From NCBI GenBank assembly GCA_903918645.1, contig CAIXFH010000108.1, positions 1 through 56,984 on the forward strand: a stretch of DNA of 56,984 bases, written 5' to 3'. Positions 18,011 through 29,717 of this stretch are shown here, in pieces. Numbering within the stretch: the first letter of the stretch is position 1; each line of letters begins with the position of its first letter. The notes beneath the pieces were generated by a model, which was not told the origin of the DNA, searched no databases, and worked only from the letters and a program-made list of their open reading frames with translations. The position numbers and the translations under genes were made by a program. The stretch is from an uncultured Actinomycetes bacterium (lineage in GTDB: Bacteria > Actinomycetota > Actinomycetes > S36-B12 > CAIYMF01).

Positions 18011-19020
18011 GCGCGAACCCGCGGATCGATGATGGCCTGCACGAGATCGACAATGAGATTGAGCAGGACGTAGAGCAAGGCCACGACGAGAGTGACACCG
18101 AGAATCGCAGGGATATCGAGCGTTTGGATCGCCTTAACTGCGTAGGAACCCAGGCCGGGCCAGTTGAACACTGACTCGACAATGAAGGAGTTCGTGAGGG
18201 CATATGCAAAGACCAAGGCGATGAGCGAGACGATCGGGTTGAGAGCGGGCCGCAGGGCGAACCGGCCGAACACGCTGAGTTCAGAGAAGCCGAGTGCGCG
18301 CACCATGCGGATGTGTTCATCGCCGAGGTTTTCAAGCAGAGCACCACGGGTCACCATTGCCACTGCGCCAATCGGATAGGCCGCGATAGCTATCACCGGA
18401 AGCACCAAATGCGTTGCAGCACTTGCGAATACCGGCCAGTTGCCCGTGAGCAGGGCATCTACTACGGGTACGCCGATCACGCTATAGAGCGGGCTGGTCG
18501 AGTCGAGCGCAGTGTCGTATTGACCCGCGACAGGTAGCCAGCCCAGGCGGGAGAAGAACACAATCTGGAGCAGGATCGCCAGCCAGAACACGGGCATCGA
18601 GACCATGAGAATCGAGATGACTTTCGCCGCGAGATCACCAAGCGTGCCCTGCGATCGTGCCGCGGCCAGACCCAGAGGGATACCGATCAACGCAGCAAAC
18701 ACGAGCGCAATCCCCACTAGCACAAGCGTTGTCGGCAGGACCTGTATCAGATCGGACGTCACCGGTTGTTTGGTGTGCAACGAGATACCAAGGTCTCCGT
18801 GCACGATGCCCGTGATGTAAGTGACGAACTGCTGCCACAGCGGCTGGTCGAGCCCAAACTGCTCGCGCACCGCAGCGAGTTCTTCAGCAGACGCCCTCGG
18901 CCCGGCGTACGCCACCGCTGGATCTCCTGGGATGAGCCGGGCAATGACGAACGTCAAGACAATGACGCCCAGCACAACTCCGAACGCCTGCGCGACGCGA
19001 GAGGCGACATAGCGGCTCAT
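18007..19020 (-). CDS. ABC importer permease (DppB type)
   Basis: A 337-residue permease with the DppB N-terminal helix (VLGVIVLTFVIARLIPGDPA), followed by LGLDQPLWQQFVTYI-like sequence and LHTKQPV. The C-terminal EAA loop is MVRALGFSELSVFGRFALRP. GGAGGG precedes the ATG at 19020. It is the partner of the overlapping DppC-type subunit. Confidence 0.88.
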   Translation of the reverse strand: MSRYVASRVAQAFGVVLGVIVLTFVIARLIPGDPAVAYAGPRASAEELAAVREQFGLDQPLWQQFVTYITGIVHGDLGISLHTKQPVTSDLIQVLPTTLVLVGIALVFAALIGIPLGLAAARSQGTLGDLAAKVISILMVSMPVFWLAILLQIVFFSRLGWLPVAGQYDTALDSTSPLYSVIGVPVVDALLTGNWPVFASAATHLVLPVIAIAAYPIGAVAMVTRGALLENLGDEHIRMVRALGFSELSVFGRFALRPALNPIVSLIALVFAYALTNSFIVESVFNWPGLGSYAVKAIQTLDIPAILGVTLVVALLYVLLNLIVDLVQAIIDPRVRA

Positions 19021-19074
19021 AACCCTCCGTCCAGGTCGATGCTTGAGCGCTAGTCCGCTGTGGCAGCGCAGTCG

Positions 19075-20655
19075 TTATGCGGTCGGCGTCAATTGGTAGA
19101 CGAAAACGACGTTGCCATATGACGGGTTGTCAACGTAACCCTGCACAGTTGAAGCGAGAGCACGTTGGTAGTTGATCACACCTAACACTGCCGTGACCGC
19201 CTGGTCGGAAATGGCCTTCTGCAGTTCGACGTACTGCTGTTCGGCCTTGGGCCGGTCAGTGGCGGTCACCGCTTGCAGGCCGTCGATGGTGGTGTCGGCT
19301 GCCTTGTCATCCCAGTACGACAGGTTGAAGTACGGCGGTGTGGCCGAGCGGAAGAGATTGATGAACCACGAGTAGGGATCCGCGTAATCTGGGTACCAGT
19401 AGAACAAGAAGATGTCTTGATGCTTGGACGCATCAGTCGACTTCCCCAGATCCCATTGGGTCTCCCACGCCAGCGCCTTGCCTTGCAGATCTACCCCGAC
19501 ACTCGCCAGATTCGCCTTCATGACTGTCACCACGGTCTCCTGCACAGGATCGCCAGCGGCATAGGTGAGAACCAACGAAAGTTTCTTGCCACCGGGTCCG
19601 TAGCCTGCCGCGGTGAGCAACTTCGTCGCGTCAGCAGCGTTGGTGGTCGGCTGCACCTCGGTCGTGTAGCCGAGTAGGCCTGGCGGCACGACACCCGTGC
19701 CCTTGACCATGCCGCCCTGCACAGTGGTGATGATTCCGTCGTAGTCAATCGCCTCCGCAACAGCCTTGCGGACATTGACGTCAGCGAGCGGACCCGATGC
19801 CGTGTTGAGCATGGCGAGCATGTTCTGGAATGAGGGGGCCTCCTCCGTGGTGACGCCCTTCGCTCCCTTCAGGCTCGCGAAAACCGTCGAGGAAACCGCT
19901 GGCATGAACGAACCTTGACCGCTTTGCAACATCTGCACGGCAGTGGTCTCCTGCGGCACCACCTTGAAGACAACCGACTGGTAGTGAACGCCAGACCAGC
20001 CGCCCCAGTAGTCCTTGTTTGCCTTCAGTGTCAGCTCGTTCTCGGTGCCCTTCTTCCACGAGTCGACGACGTATGCGCCAGTGCCAGCAGCGTGTCCGGC
20101 CTCGAACCACTTGGCGAGATCACCAGTGACTGCCTTGGTGTCATAGATGAACGCGGCGTAGGCGGAGGAAGCAATGAGATCCAGCGGTGCGGCGTACTTG
20201 AGGTCGAAGACGAGGGTCGCCGGGTCCTTAGCCGTGATGGTCTTGACCGGGTCCCAGATGTAGGCGCCGCCGCCTGCGAGCTCGATGGTTCGATCGAGCG
20301 CCGCCTTCACTGCAGCAGCATCCATCGGATTGCCGGTGGTGAACTTCACCTTGTCGCGCAAGGTGAATGTCCAGGTGAGGCCGTCCGGTGAAGCAACCCA
20401 CTTGGTAGCAAGCAAGGGCTCGACCTTGTTTGTCTTGGGATCGCTGCGGGTTAGTTGCTCATAGAGGTTGTTCGTCGCTATTCCCTCATTGGAATAGCTC
20501 GTCGCTGGGTCCCATGAGGTCATGACGTCAAGGTTGTTGATGTAGGTAAACGTGGCGTTGGTAGGTGCCGGCTTGGAGTCCGGGGCCTTACCCGAGCACG
20601 CGGCAAGAAGCGATGCGGCAGCGATCACGGCCACAAGGCGTTGGACAGTGCGCAT
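19075..20655 (-). CDS. ABC importer substrate-binding lipoprotein (SBP family 5)
   Basis: A 526-residue solute-binding protein. The signal peptide ends in lipobox LLAAC (Cys20), so it is a membrane-tethered lipoprotein. Family-5 features follow: SWDPATSYSNEGI, NLYEQLTRSDP, LLATKWVASPDGLTWTF and the DADPYSWF-like region (YPDYADPYSWFINLF). Such proteins bind peptides, nickel, glycosides or other small molecules. Given the HyuA and DUF917 genes upstream, the ligand may be a hydantoin-like or cyclic amino-acid derivative rather than a peptide; this is inference. Confidence 0.88.
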   Translation of the reverse strand: MRTVQRLVAVIAAASLLAACSGKAPDSKPAPTNATFTYINNLDVMTSWDPATSYSNEGIATNNLYEQLTRSDPKTNKVEPLLATKWVASPDGLTWTFTLRDKVKFTTGNPMDAAAVKAALDRTIELAGGGAYIWDPVKTITAKDPATLVFDLKYAAPLDLIASSAYAAFIYDTKAVTGDLAKWFEAGHAAGTGAYVVDSWKKGTENELTLKANKDYWGGWSGVHYQSVVFKVVPQETTAVQMLQSGQGSFMPAVSSTVFASLKGAKGVTTEEAPSFQNMLAMLNTASGPLADVNVRKAVAEAIDYDGIITTVQGGMVKGTGVVPPGLLGYTTEVQPTTNAADATKLLTAAGYGPGGKKLSLVLTYAAGDPVQETVVTVMKANLASVGVDLQGKALAWETQWDLGKSTDASKHQDIFLFYWYPDYADPYSWFINLFRSATPPYFNLSYWDDKAADTTIDGLQAVTATDRPKAEQQYVELQKAISDQAVTAVLGVINYQRALASTVQGYVDNPSYGNVVFVYQLTPTA

Positions 20656-20667
20656 GTATGACTCCTT

Positions 20668-22230
20668 CTACAGTCGACCGAGCGGACCAACGGCCTTCAC
20701 GCTGATGCGCGCGACCGGTTCGGTGAGATAGGCGAGTGGGATCTCATCAATCTCGACGATCTCAATATGTTCTGGATCTGCGCCAGCCTCAATGGCACGC
20801 GCTCGGGCTTGGGCACACGCTGCCTCGATCACTCGGGTGCGGCCTGGCGCCATGGAGACCACTTCGTCCCAGCGACCCGAAACCTGGGCAATCGCAGCAC
20901 CGATTGCGTTCGCAACGTCGTAATGGTCGGGACGAAGTACCTGAGACACCCCGGGGATCGACTCTGGGATCAAAACCGAACCGCCGCCTACGACGATGAG
21001 GGCGACATCGCCCTTCCCCAGTTTCATCCGGTCGACGGCATCAGCGATCATCGAGTCGACGATGTCGAGGGCCGACGACAGTGCGCGTTCGTGCCCGGCT
21101 GGCGCGGGCATCGTTCCAATAGTCGCTCGGCCAGCTTGCACTGCCGCATCGGTGACGGTCGGGGTGCTACCGCCGAAGGACAACGCCTCCGACGGGAGGC
21201 GGTAGCCGACACTGTCGGGCCCGAGTTCAACTCCCGTTGGGGTCTGTCGAACGATGGTTCCACCACCGAGTGCGATCGCGAGGACGTCAGGCATTCGGAA
21301 GTTGGTGCTGACCCCACCGATGTCGACCGCGGACGTGGACTCACGTGGAAATCCGTTGACCAGCATGCCGAAATCGGTGGACGTTCCGCCGACGTCAGCG
21401 ACAAGTGCGTCGGTACGCCCAGTGAGAAAGGCCGCACCTCGGATCGAGTTGGCCGGGCCTGATCCGATCGTGAGGATCGGAAATCGCACCGCGTAGTCAA
21501 GGGCCATCAGCGTGCCATCGTTCTGCGCGAACAACACGCTTGCGTCAATCCCGTGTTCTTGCAGTGAGGTAGTCAGGGCAGTGGCGACCTCGCGCGCTAC
21601 CTCCGTGAGGGCGGCATTGAGCACGGTCGCATTCTCGCGAGCGAGAAGGCCGAGCGACCCGATCTCATGGGAGAGCGAGACGATGATGTCGGCGCCGAGG
21701 ACCTCGCGCGCGATAACTGCCGCGGCGAGTTCGTGAGTGGCGAACATGGGCGAGAACACAGCCGAGATTGCTACGGCCTCGACCTCACCCTTGACGGAGG
21801 TGAAGAACGCGCGCGTGGCCTCGGCGTCGAAGGCCACGATCTCTCGACCGTCGTATTCATATCCACCGCGGACTATCTCGGCGTGGCCACCAATCGCTGC
21901 GACGAGGTCGGCGGGCCAGCCGAACAGCGGCCGCACCGCAACCGACGAGGGTGCCCCAACGCGAAGTACCGCCACCGAGTGCAGCCGTCGTCGCTCGAGC
22001 ACTGCATTGGTCGCGTGGGTGGTACCGAGCATGACGTGGCTGATCCGCTCTCTGTCGACCCCGGGCTGGGCGATGACCGCTGCGATCGCGGCGCGAACAC
22101 CCGTTGTCACGTCGAGCGAGGTCGGCTGCTTCGTTTTCGCGACGACTACGTTGTCGCGATCGAGGATGACAGCGTCGGTGTGCGTGCCACCGACGTCGAT
22201 GCCCAGCCGAAGGTCAAGCCTGAACGCCAT
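20668..22230 (-). CDS. Hydantoinase/oxoprolinase family protein (HyuA-like)
   Basis: From the ATG at 22230 (GGAGG just upstream) the protein is 520 residues. The N-terminal actin-like ATPase domain begins RLGIDVGGTHTDAVILDRD, and the central region has VGGTSTDFGMLVNGFPRES and ALGGGTIVRQTPTGVELGPD. These ATP-dependent enzymes open 5-membered cyclic imides or lactams such as hydantoins or 5-oxoproline. The usual HyuB partner is absent; instead the gene overlaps a DUF917 gene by 17 bp, a pairing seen in other actinobacteria and proteobacteria. The substrate is unknown. Confidence 0.85.
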   Translation of the reverse strand: MAFRLDLRLGIDVGGTHTDAVILDRDNVVVAKTKQPTSLDVTTGVRAAIAAVIAQPGVDRERISHVMLGTTHATNAVLERRRLHSVAVLRVGAPSSVAVRPLFGWPADLVAAIGGHAEIVRGGYEYDGREIVAFDAEATRAFFTSVKGEVEAVAISAVFSPMFATHELAAAVIAREVLGADIIVSLSHEIGSLGLLARENATVLNAALTEVAREVATALTTSLQEHGIDASVLFAQNDGTLMALDYAVRFPILTIGSGPANSIRGAAFLTGRTDALVADVGGTSTDFGMLVNGFPRESTSAVDIGGVSTNFRMPDVLAIALGGGTIVRQTPTGVELGPDSVGYRLPSEALSFGGSTPTVTDAAVQAGRATIGTMPAPAGHERALSSALDIVDSMIADAVDRMKLGKGDVALIVVGGGSVLIPESIPGVSQVLRPDHYDVANAIGAAIAQVSGRWDEVVSMAPGRTRVIEAACAQARARAIEAGADPEHIEIVEIDEIPLAYLTEPVARISVKAVGPLGRL

Positions 22231-23287
22231 GGCCAGCCTCCATGGGCACGTAGTCGAAGTCGTAGCCAAAAGCGCGTGGCCCAGCGATTTCGATGCCCCG
22301 AGGCGTTCGCCAGATCGGGGCGCATGGGAAGGCCAGGATTGCTACGCGCTGTCCATAACGCACAACCTCAGTGGCCACCGCGTCGGCGCTTTGGCTGTCG
22401 ACCAGAGTGATGAGGTCGGGTACGCAGGCCAAAACAGCGCCGTCCTCAAGGGCGACCAGGTTTTCGTTTTGGATCTCAACCCGCACGAGCCTGCCCGCGT
22501 CAGGCCCGTAGCCCTCGACAACGACACTGCCACGCACGAAGCCGCCGGCCGTGTGCCGCTCGACATCGGCGACCTTGCCCTCGATCAACTTCACCGCACC
22601 CACCGCCTCGACCAATGCGGCAACCGGATTGGTCGCAGACAGGACCGCACGGCCAATACGAAGTGCCTGCGAGACAGTGCCCTCGATGATTGCGCCTCTA
22701 GCCCGCGACACCGGCATGACGTAATCGGCCATCGCAGCGGAACCACCGAAGACTTCGGTGACAGCACGAGCGAGAAGCTCAGCCCATTTGCCATCGATCG
22801 GGCGGATCAAGACGCTATTGCGCCGCTCGTCGGCCACTACGACAAATTCGGGCATGAGCCCGGCGACGTTCATTGAGGCCATGTGCACCTCGGGGAAGGC
22901 CCGACCAATGCCGTCGCCATCGACCAGCGGCAACCCCATGCGGGCCGCCGCCGCGATCGGGTAGAGCCCGTTGCCCCCGCCGATCTCACCGGCCATGAGG
23001 GCGCCGACTGGAAGCGAGAGGATGCCTTCGACGGCGGCGCGAAGGAACTCGACCTCGTCGCCTGAGCCGATCTTCTCGGCGCTGACCGATGGCGCTCCGA
23101 TCCCGCCGACCGGCATCACGATGTCGTCGTCGTGGAGATCGTCGAGAGTGACTAGGCGCACCGGGCCGTACTGCTCGATGGCCTGACGTGCCACGAGGGC
23201 CTCGGTGCTCACCTCACCGCCGCCACCGGTGCCGAGCACAGCACAGCCTCGAGCCAGTGCGTCGATATCGCCCGCTTCGATGAACAT
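22214..23287 (-). CDS. DUF917 family protein (S-methyl-thiohydantoin desulfurase type)
   Basis: A 357-residue protein starting MFIEAGDIDALARGCAVLGT with GGGGEV, the glycine-rich opening typical of DUF917, followed by VGGIGAPSVSAEKI and GEIGGGNGLYPI. One characterised member is reported to desulfurate an S-methyl-thiohydantoin in ergothioneine breakdown (recalled knowledge, not checked). It is first in the operon with HyuA-like and Dpp-type import genes, so the operon probably imports and opens a five-membered cyclic (thio)imide. Confidence 0.82.
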   Translation of the reverse strand: MFIEAGDIDALARGCAVLGTGGGGEVSTEALVARQAIEQYGPVRLVTLDDLHDDDIVMPVGGIGAPSVSAEKIGSGDEVEFLRAAVEGILSLPVGALMAGEIGGGNGLYPIAAAARMGLPLVDGDGIGRAFPEVHMASMNVAGLMPEFVVVADERRNSVLIRPIDGKWAELLARAVTEVFGGSAAMADYVMPVSRARGAIIEGTVSQALRIGRAVLSATNPVAALVEAVGAVKLIEGKVADVERHTAGGFVRGSVVVEGYGPDAGRLVRVEIQNENLVALEDGAVLACVPDLITLVDSQSADAVATEVVRYGQRVAILAFPCAPIWRTPRGIEIAGPRAFGYDFDYVPMEAGHGVQA

Positions 23288-23377
23288 GAGGCTGACCCTA
23301 GAGGCCCGCGCGGATATCTTCTCGTACTACCAATACACAGTTTCTTCTTTATCTGTACTCTCAACCCAGGAGGAGTT
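23288..23377. promoter_or_regulatory. Divergent promoter region of the hydantoinase operon and its PucR gene
   Basis: A 90-bp AT-richer gap (run of TTTCTTCTTTATC at 23341-23353) separates the divergent starts at 23287 and 23378. The plus-strand gene has a strong ribosome site, AGGAGG, just before its ATG. I could not fix -35/-10 boxes. Confidence 0.4.
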
Positions 23378-24904
23378 ATGGCCATTACGCTCGCCGCGCT
23401 GCTTGAGGGTCCGCTCGGTTCGGCGTTGAACACTCGAGTCATGCCCGAGTTTCCGCACGAGATCACCCAGGTGACCCTCCTGGAAGGCATCACAGAACAC
23501 GACGCTCTCCGGCCAGGTGCCGTCGCGGTCCTGGGCCGGGCTGCCGAGGCAGATGCGGGTGGTTACCGGTTCGACGTCCTAGTGCGGCGGGCAGCAGAGC
23601 GAGGGGTCGCAGCACTGGTCTTGCGCCAGCCCACTCCACGCTCGCTCACCGCGGAGAGCCTGGCGCAACGTGGGCGACTCGCGCTCCTTGAGGTCACCGA
23701 CACCGCAGATCCGCTCCAAGTGTTGGACTGGCTAGGCGCGGCCGTCAGCGGTGACTCACGAAGTACCCTCACCAGACTCGCGGCCGCGGCCGCCTACGAG
23801 CCGGCTGAAACGCTCGGCGACACCGAGATCCTGCAGGAGATCTCCCGGCTCACCGGGGTGCAGCTCGACACATCTAGCACCGATCAAAGCGGCGCACCCG
23901 TCGAGATCGATGGGAAGCAGACCGCATGGGTCGTCTCGACAGATCTTGGCGACGGGCCTGCCCTCGCGGCCCGTATCGCCGCAACAGCCATCTCTCGAGT
24001 GCGAACCGCACGCGAGCGTGAGACGTTGCGGCCTGTTCGTTCTAAGTCGAGCGCGCTAGCCCAACTGCTCCTGTGCTCCCATGCGCATCTCGCCGCCGTC
24101 TCGGAGCGTGCAGTCGAAGTCGGGTTCGAGGTGCACGGCTGGCACACAGCGGTACGGCTCGTTGTCGATTCGGTAGTCGATTCGGTAGTCGATTCGGCAG
24201 TCGATTCGGCAGTCGATTCGGGGGTCGATTCAACCAGCGATGATGAAGACACCCTGTCGAGGATCGAAGAGGACCTCGTCCCAATAATCGCCTCGCGCGG
24301 ACGAGAACACCGCGCCTCATGGACGGTTGCGCGCCCTGACTCCTCGCTAGTCCTGGTGCGAACCACGCGATCAGACCCGGGCCGTGACTCAGACCATTTG
24401 GTTCGCACAACGATCGACGAAATCCTCGCTGACCTCATCGCCCGGCACCCCCGCGCGCGCTTTCGAGTCGGCATGGCAACTCCACACCTGGGCGCTAGCG
24501 GACTCCGCACCTCGACCGAGGAAGCTCGCGTGGCCCTTGCCTCAGCTCGCCTACTCGACGAGCCGGTCAGCATCGCGACATTCGACTCTCTCGGCCTGCG
24601 ACGAATGCTCGCCGAGTGGCTAGTCACTGACACCGCGCGCGACACCGTTAGCGACTTGCTGGCGCCACTCGACGCCCTCGGCCCAGAGAAGGCCGCGATC
24701 GCCATCGAAACGTTGCATGCCTATCTCGATGAGCGGGGGTCGTTACAGCGTGCGGCGGCCCGGCTGAACGTGCATCGCAATGCTGTGGTCTACCGGATGG
24801 CACAAATCTGCGAAACCTTGCCGCACGACCTCAAGGACCCCGATCAGCGCTTCGCGCTGCAGCTCGCGTGCCGCGGCCGTCTCATGACACTTGGCCGGGT
24901 GTAG
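23378..24904 (+). CDS. PucR/CdaR-family transcriptional regulator
   Basis: A 508-residue regulator with a PucR-like N-terminal sensory domain (ITLAALLEGPLGSALNTRVM) and a C-terminal HTH (LDERGSLQRAAARLNVHRNA, then VVYRMAQICETL). AGGAGG directly precedes the ATG. A central stretch (about residues 263-286) is a Val-Asp-Ser repeat encoded by a 12-bp tandem repeat. It is divergent from the DUF917/HyuA/ABC operon and most likely its regulator. Confidence 0.86.
   Translation: MAITLAALLEGPLGSALNTRVMPEFPHEITQVTLLEGITEHDALRPGAVAVLGRAAEADAGGYRFDVLVRRAAERGVAALVLRQPTPRSLTAESLAQRGRLALLEVTDTADPLQVLDWLGAAVSGDSRSTLTRLAAAAAYEPAETLGDTEILQEISRLTGVQLDTSSTDQSGAPVEIDGKQTAWVVSTDLGDGPALAARIAATAISRVRTARERETLRPVRSKSSALAQLLLCSHAHLAAVSERAVEVGFEVHGWHTAVRLVVDSVVDSVVDSAVDSAVDSGVDSTSDDEDTLSRIEEDLVPIIASRGREHRASWTVARPDSSLVLVRTTRSDPGRDSDHLVRTTIDEILADLIARHPRARFRVGMATPHLGASGLRTSTEEARVALASARLLDEPVSIATFDSLGLRRMLAEWLVTDTARDTVSDLLAPLDALGPEKAAIAIETLHAYLDERGSLQRAAARLNVHRNAVVYRMAQICETLPHDLKDPDQRFALQLACRGRLMTLGRV
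24164..24235 (+). repeat. 12-bp tandem repeat inside the PucR-type regulator
   Basis: Six copies of GTCGATTCGGTA (last base pairs varying: TA, TA, CA, CA, GG, then CAACC) encode repeated VDSV/VDSA/VDSG units. The unit is a multiple of three, so slippage would change linker length between sensor and DNA-binding parts without breaking the frame. Confidence 0.93.
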
Positions 24905-25079
24905 CGCAAAAAACGCTGAGCACCCTCTGGCGCAGACGATGACCAACGCAGCGAAGGAGTCCGCGGAGGTTCATCCAGAGTTCAGCCAGATCACCCCTAT
25001 CCGTAGAGGTGCGCCGCCGAGACTGAGCGCGCTGCCGTCCGAGATGGTGGGCGTGGGCATTCTGGCGCGCAACCCGTAA

Positions 25080-25114
25080 CCTGCAGGTCACAGAGTTGAA
25101 GAACGACCTACAGG
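25080..25114. promoter_or_regulatory. Inverted repeat upstream of the SulP gene
   Basis: CCTGCAGGTC (25080-25089) and GACCTACAGG (25105-25114) form a 10-bp dyad with one mismatch and a 15-base spacer, ending 10 bp before the AAGGAG ribosome site of the SulP gene. It could be an operator or an mRNA leader hairpin. The rest of the 24905-25140 gap shows no gene. Confidence 0.45.
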
Positions 25115-25140
25115 TCCCCCACCCAAGGAGAAGGTGTGCC

Positions 25141-26841
25141 GTGGCTTCAATAACCAGCGTGCCACCCTCGAAGTGGATCAACCTCCGCGGCGAAGTAGTG
25201 GCCGGACTATCGGTAGCGGCGGTGGGGATCCCGATCTCGATCGGGTACGCGTCCGTCGCTCATATGCCGCTGGCCACCGCTCTCTACACGATGATCTTGC
25301 CGGCGATCGCCTACACAGTCTTTGGCAGCTCACGCCACCTCGTGGTCTCGGCTGACAGCGCTACAGCCGCCATCTTGGCGGCCGGTCTGCTGGGCCTCGC
25401 GCCCGCAGCATCGACCAACTACGTTGCCCTGGCAGGTCTCGTCGCTGGTCTTACCGGGCTCATACTGCTCATCGCGCGAATCTTCCACCTCGGTTTCATC
25501 GCGAACTTCCTCTCCCGAACTCTGCTTGCCGGATTCTTGGTTGGCGTGGGCATCTCGATCGCCGTTCAGCAGTTGCCCAACATGCTCGGGGTGGCCGGCG
25601 CAACCGGAAACCCGATCGCAGTCCTCTGGGGATTAGCTCAGCATTGGAACGAGGTTTCCGTTCCGACCGTCGTGGTCAGTGCCGCATGCCTTGTCTTGCT
25701 CGCATTGGGCCTGCGACTTAAGTCGCTGCCCGTGGAGTTCGTCGTGATCGTGGGCGGGATCGCCATCGCGTCGTTCATCGGCCTTCAGCAGTGGCACATC
25801 CAAACCATCGACCACATTCAAGGTGGCCTTCCCACCCTCGTACTGCCCAGCGTTCCGGACGGCGCATGGCCACACCTGCTGGTGACAGCCCTGTCGTTGG
25901 TCGTGGTGATTCTGGCGCAGAGCACCTCGCTAGCGCGGATCTATGCGGCCAAGTACGACGAGCCGTTCGACTCGCATCACGACTTAGTCGGCCTGGGGAT
26001 CGCGAACCTGGCGAGCATGGCGTCAGGCGCCTTCGTGGTCAACGGAAGCGTCACTAAGACCGCGCTCTCAGATCGGATGGGCGGCCGCACGAAGTGGGCA
26101 GTGGTGATCTCCGCCGGCGTGGTTGCCATCGCCCTGTTCACGATCACAGGTTTCCTCTCGCGCTTACCAGCTGCCGTCCTGGCCGCGGTCGTCTTCTGGA
26201 TCGCGTTGGGCATGACGCACACCTCAACGCTCCGCGCCCTCCGTCAACAGCGTCGCGACGAATGGCTCATCTCGATGGCCACAGCAGTTGCGGTGATTGC
26301 CCTGGGCGTCGAGGTCGGAGTGCTGGTGTCCATCGCGCTCTGCTTGCTCAACCATGTCAGGCACGGCTACCACCCGAAGAACAAACTCGTTAGCTTCCGC
26401 GACGACGGGGCACAGTTGATGCACCCAGTGTCCGAGCGCACCGAAGCGGCACCGGGGTTATTCATCTACCGGTTCCAGGCTGGCCTCTACTACGCAAACG
26501 TCGAGCAGTTGCTCGACGACGTCCGGTCACTTTCTGGGCCCATCACTCCACGTTGCATCTGCATCGACTTCTCGGCAATCACTGATGTTGATTTCACCTC
26601 GGGCCAGGTGCTGCTCACGATGGTTGATCGGGCGGAGAAGGCCGGCATCCACCTTGCCTTCACACACGTCAGCGACGAGGTTGCCGGCGAATTGCGATCG
26701 TCTGGATTGGTCGAGTCAGATCTGCTTGAGTTCGGAGCGCACGTTCACGAACTACTCGTCCGCTATGCCGCAACCCCCTCTCCGACGCCGGGCGTTGACC
26801 TGACCGTTGACACCAGGGACCAGGTTTCAACGCCCCAGTAA
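25141..26841 (+). CDS. SulP-family (SLC26) anion transporter with STAS domain
   Basis: The GTG at 25141 (AAGGAG upstream) gives about 566 residues. Roughly 10-14 membrane segments include the SulP signature region VVAGLSVAAVGIPISIGYAS and SADSATAAILAAGL near the anion site. Residues from about 430 form a STAS domain (CICIDFSAITDVDFTSGQVL). Family members move sulfate, bicarbonate or other anions. Sulfate uptake would suit a genome that makes sulfonate cofactors, but bicarbonate is equally possible. It precedes furA by 111 bp on the same strand. Confidence 0.87.
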   Translation: MASITSVPPSKWINLRGEVVAGLSVAAVGIPISIGYASVAHMPLATALYTMILPAIAYTVFGSSRHLVVSADSATAAILAAGLLGLAPAASTNYVALAGLVAGLTGLILLIARIFHLGFIANFLSRTLLAGFLVGVGISIAVQQLPNMLGVAGATGNPIAVLWGLAQHWNEVSVPTVVVSAACLVLLALGLRLKSLPVEFVVIVGGIAIASFIGLQQWHIQTIDHIQGGLPTLVLPSVPDGAWPHLLVTALSLVVVILAQSTSLARIYAAKYDEPFDSHHDLVGLGIANLASMASGAFVVNGSVTKTALSDRMGGRTKWAVVISAGVVAIALFTITGFLSRLPAAVLAAVVFWIALGMTHTSTLRALRQQRRDEWLISMATAVAVIALGVEVGVLVSIALCLLNHVRHGYHPKNKLVSFRDDGAQLMHPVSERTEAAPGLFIYRFQAGLYYANVEQLLDDVRSLSGPITPRCICIDFSAITDVDFTSGQVLLTMVDRAEKAGIHLAFTHVSDEVAGELRSSGLVESDLLEFGAHVHELLVRYAATPSPTPGVDLTVDTRDQVSTPQ

Positions 26842-26913
26842 TTCGGTGGCACCGTGACCTCGGTCATTGAGCCCACCCCATCTGGCGAACGGCTGTGCCG
26901 ACGAACTGGTCGT

Positions 26914-26946
26914 ATTCTTGACTCACTCCAAAGAAGTGACAAGAAT
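26914..26946. promoter_or_regulatory. Candidate FurA autoregulatory operator
   Basis: ATTCTTG (26914-26920) and CAAGAAT (26940-26946) form a perfect 7-bp inverted repeat, extended inside by TCACT/AGTGA. The dyad ends 6 bp before the GTG at 26953, a good place for FurA to repress furA-katG. Its position also argues that translation starts at 26953 and not at the ATG at 26854. Confidence 0.5.
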
Positions 26947-26952
26947 CGGGAC

Positions 26953-27384
26953 GTGCACACCACTTCCGCTACCGAGCAGTTGCTGCGCGGTGTTGGTCTA
27001 CGGGTGACGCGGCCTCGGGTAGCGGTATTGGACGCGGTGTACGCGCATCCACATGCAGATACTGACTCCATCATCGGAGCCGTCCGCATAGATATCGGTG
27101 AGGTTTCCCACCAGGCCGTCTACGACGTGCTTCGGGCACTGACAACTGCCGGGCTAGTTCGCCGAATCGAGCCAGCAGGATCACTGGCCCGGTACGAGTC
27201 ACGGGTGGCAGATAACCATCATCACGTCGTGTGCCGGGCGTGCGGTTCAATCGCAGATGTTGACTGCGCAGTGGGTGACACGCCCTGCCTGACCGCGTCA
27301 GATGACCACGGCTACTCGATCGATGAGGCTGAGGTCATCTACTGGGGTCGGTGCCCAGATTGCTCAGCCGAAGAAGTTTCCTGA
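26953..27384 (+). CDS. furA: Fur-family regulator FurA
   Basis: From the GTG at 26953 the protein is 143 residues, normal for FurA. An N-terminal winged helix (GLRVTRPRVAVLDAVYAHPH, VYDVLRALTTAGLVRRI) is followed by the His-rich metal region NHHHVVCRACG and a second cysteine pair CPDC, the structural zinc site. It lies 77 bp upstream of katG on the same strand, the arrangement known from mycobacteria and streptomycetes, where FurA represses katG until oxidised. Confidence 0.88.
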   Translation: MHTTSATEQLLRGVGLRVTRPRVAVLDAVYAHPHADTDSIIGAVRIDIGEVSHQAVYDVLRALTTAGLVRRIEPAGSLARYESRVADNHHHVVCRACGSIADVDCAVGDTPCLTASDDHGYSIDEAEVIYWGRCPDCSAEEVS

Positions 27385-27389
27385 TCTAA

Positions 27390-29714
<2,325 letters not shown>

Positions 29715-29717
<3 letters not shown>

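Noticed and set aside
24042-24410. Minus-strand frame with repeated NRLP units
   Set aside because: The repeats are only the reverse reading of the 12-bp tandem array in the PucR-type gene.
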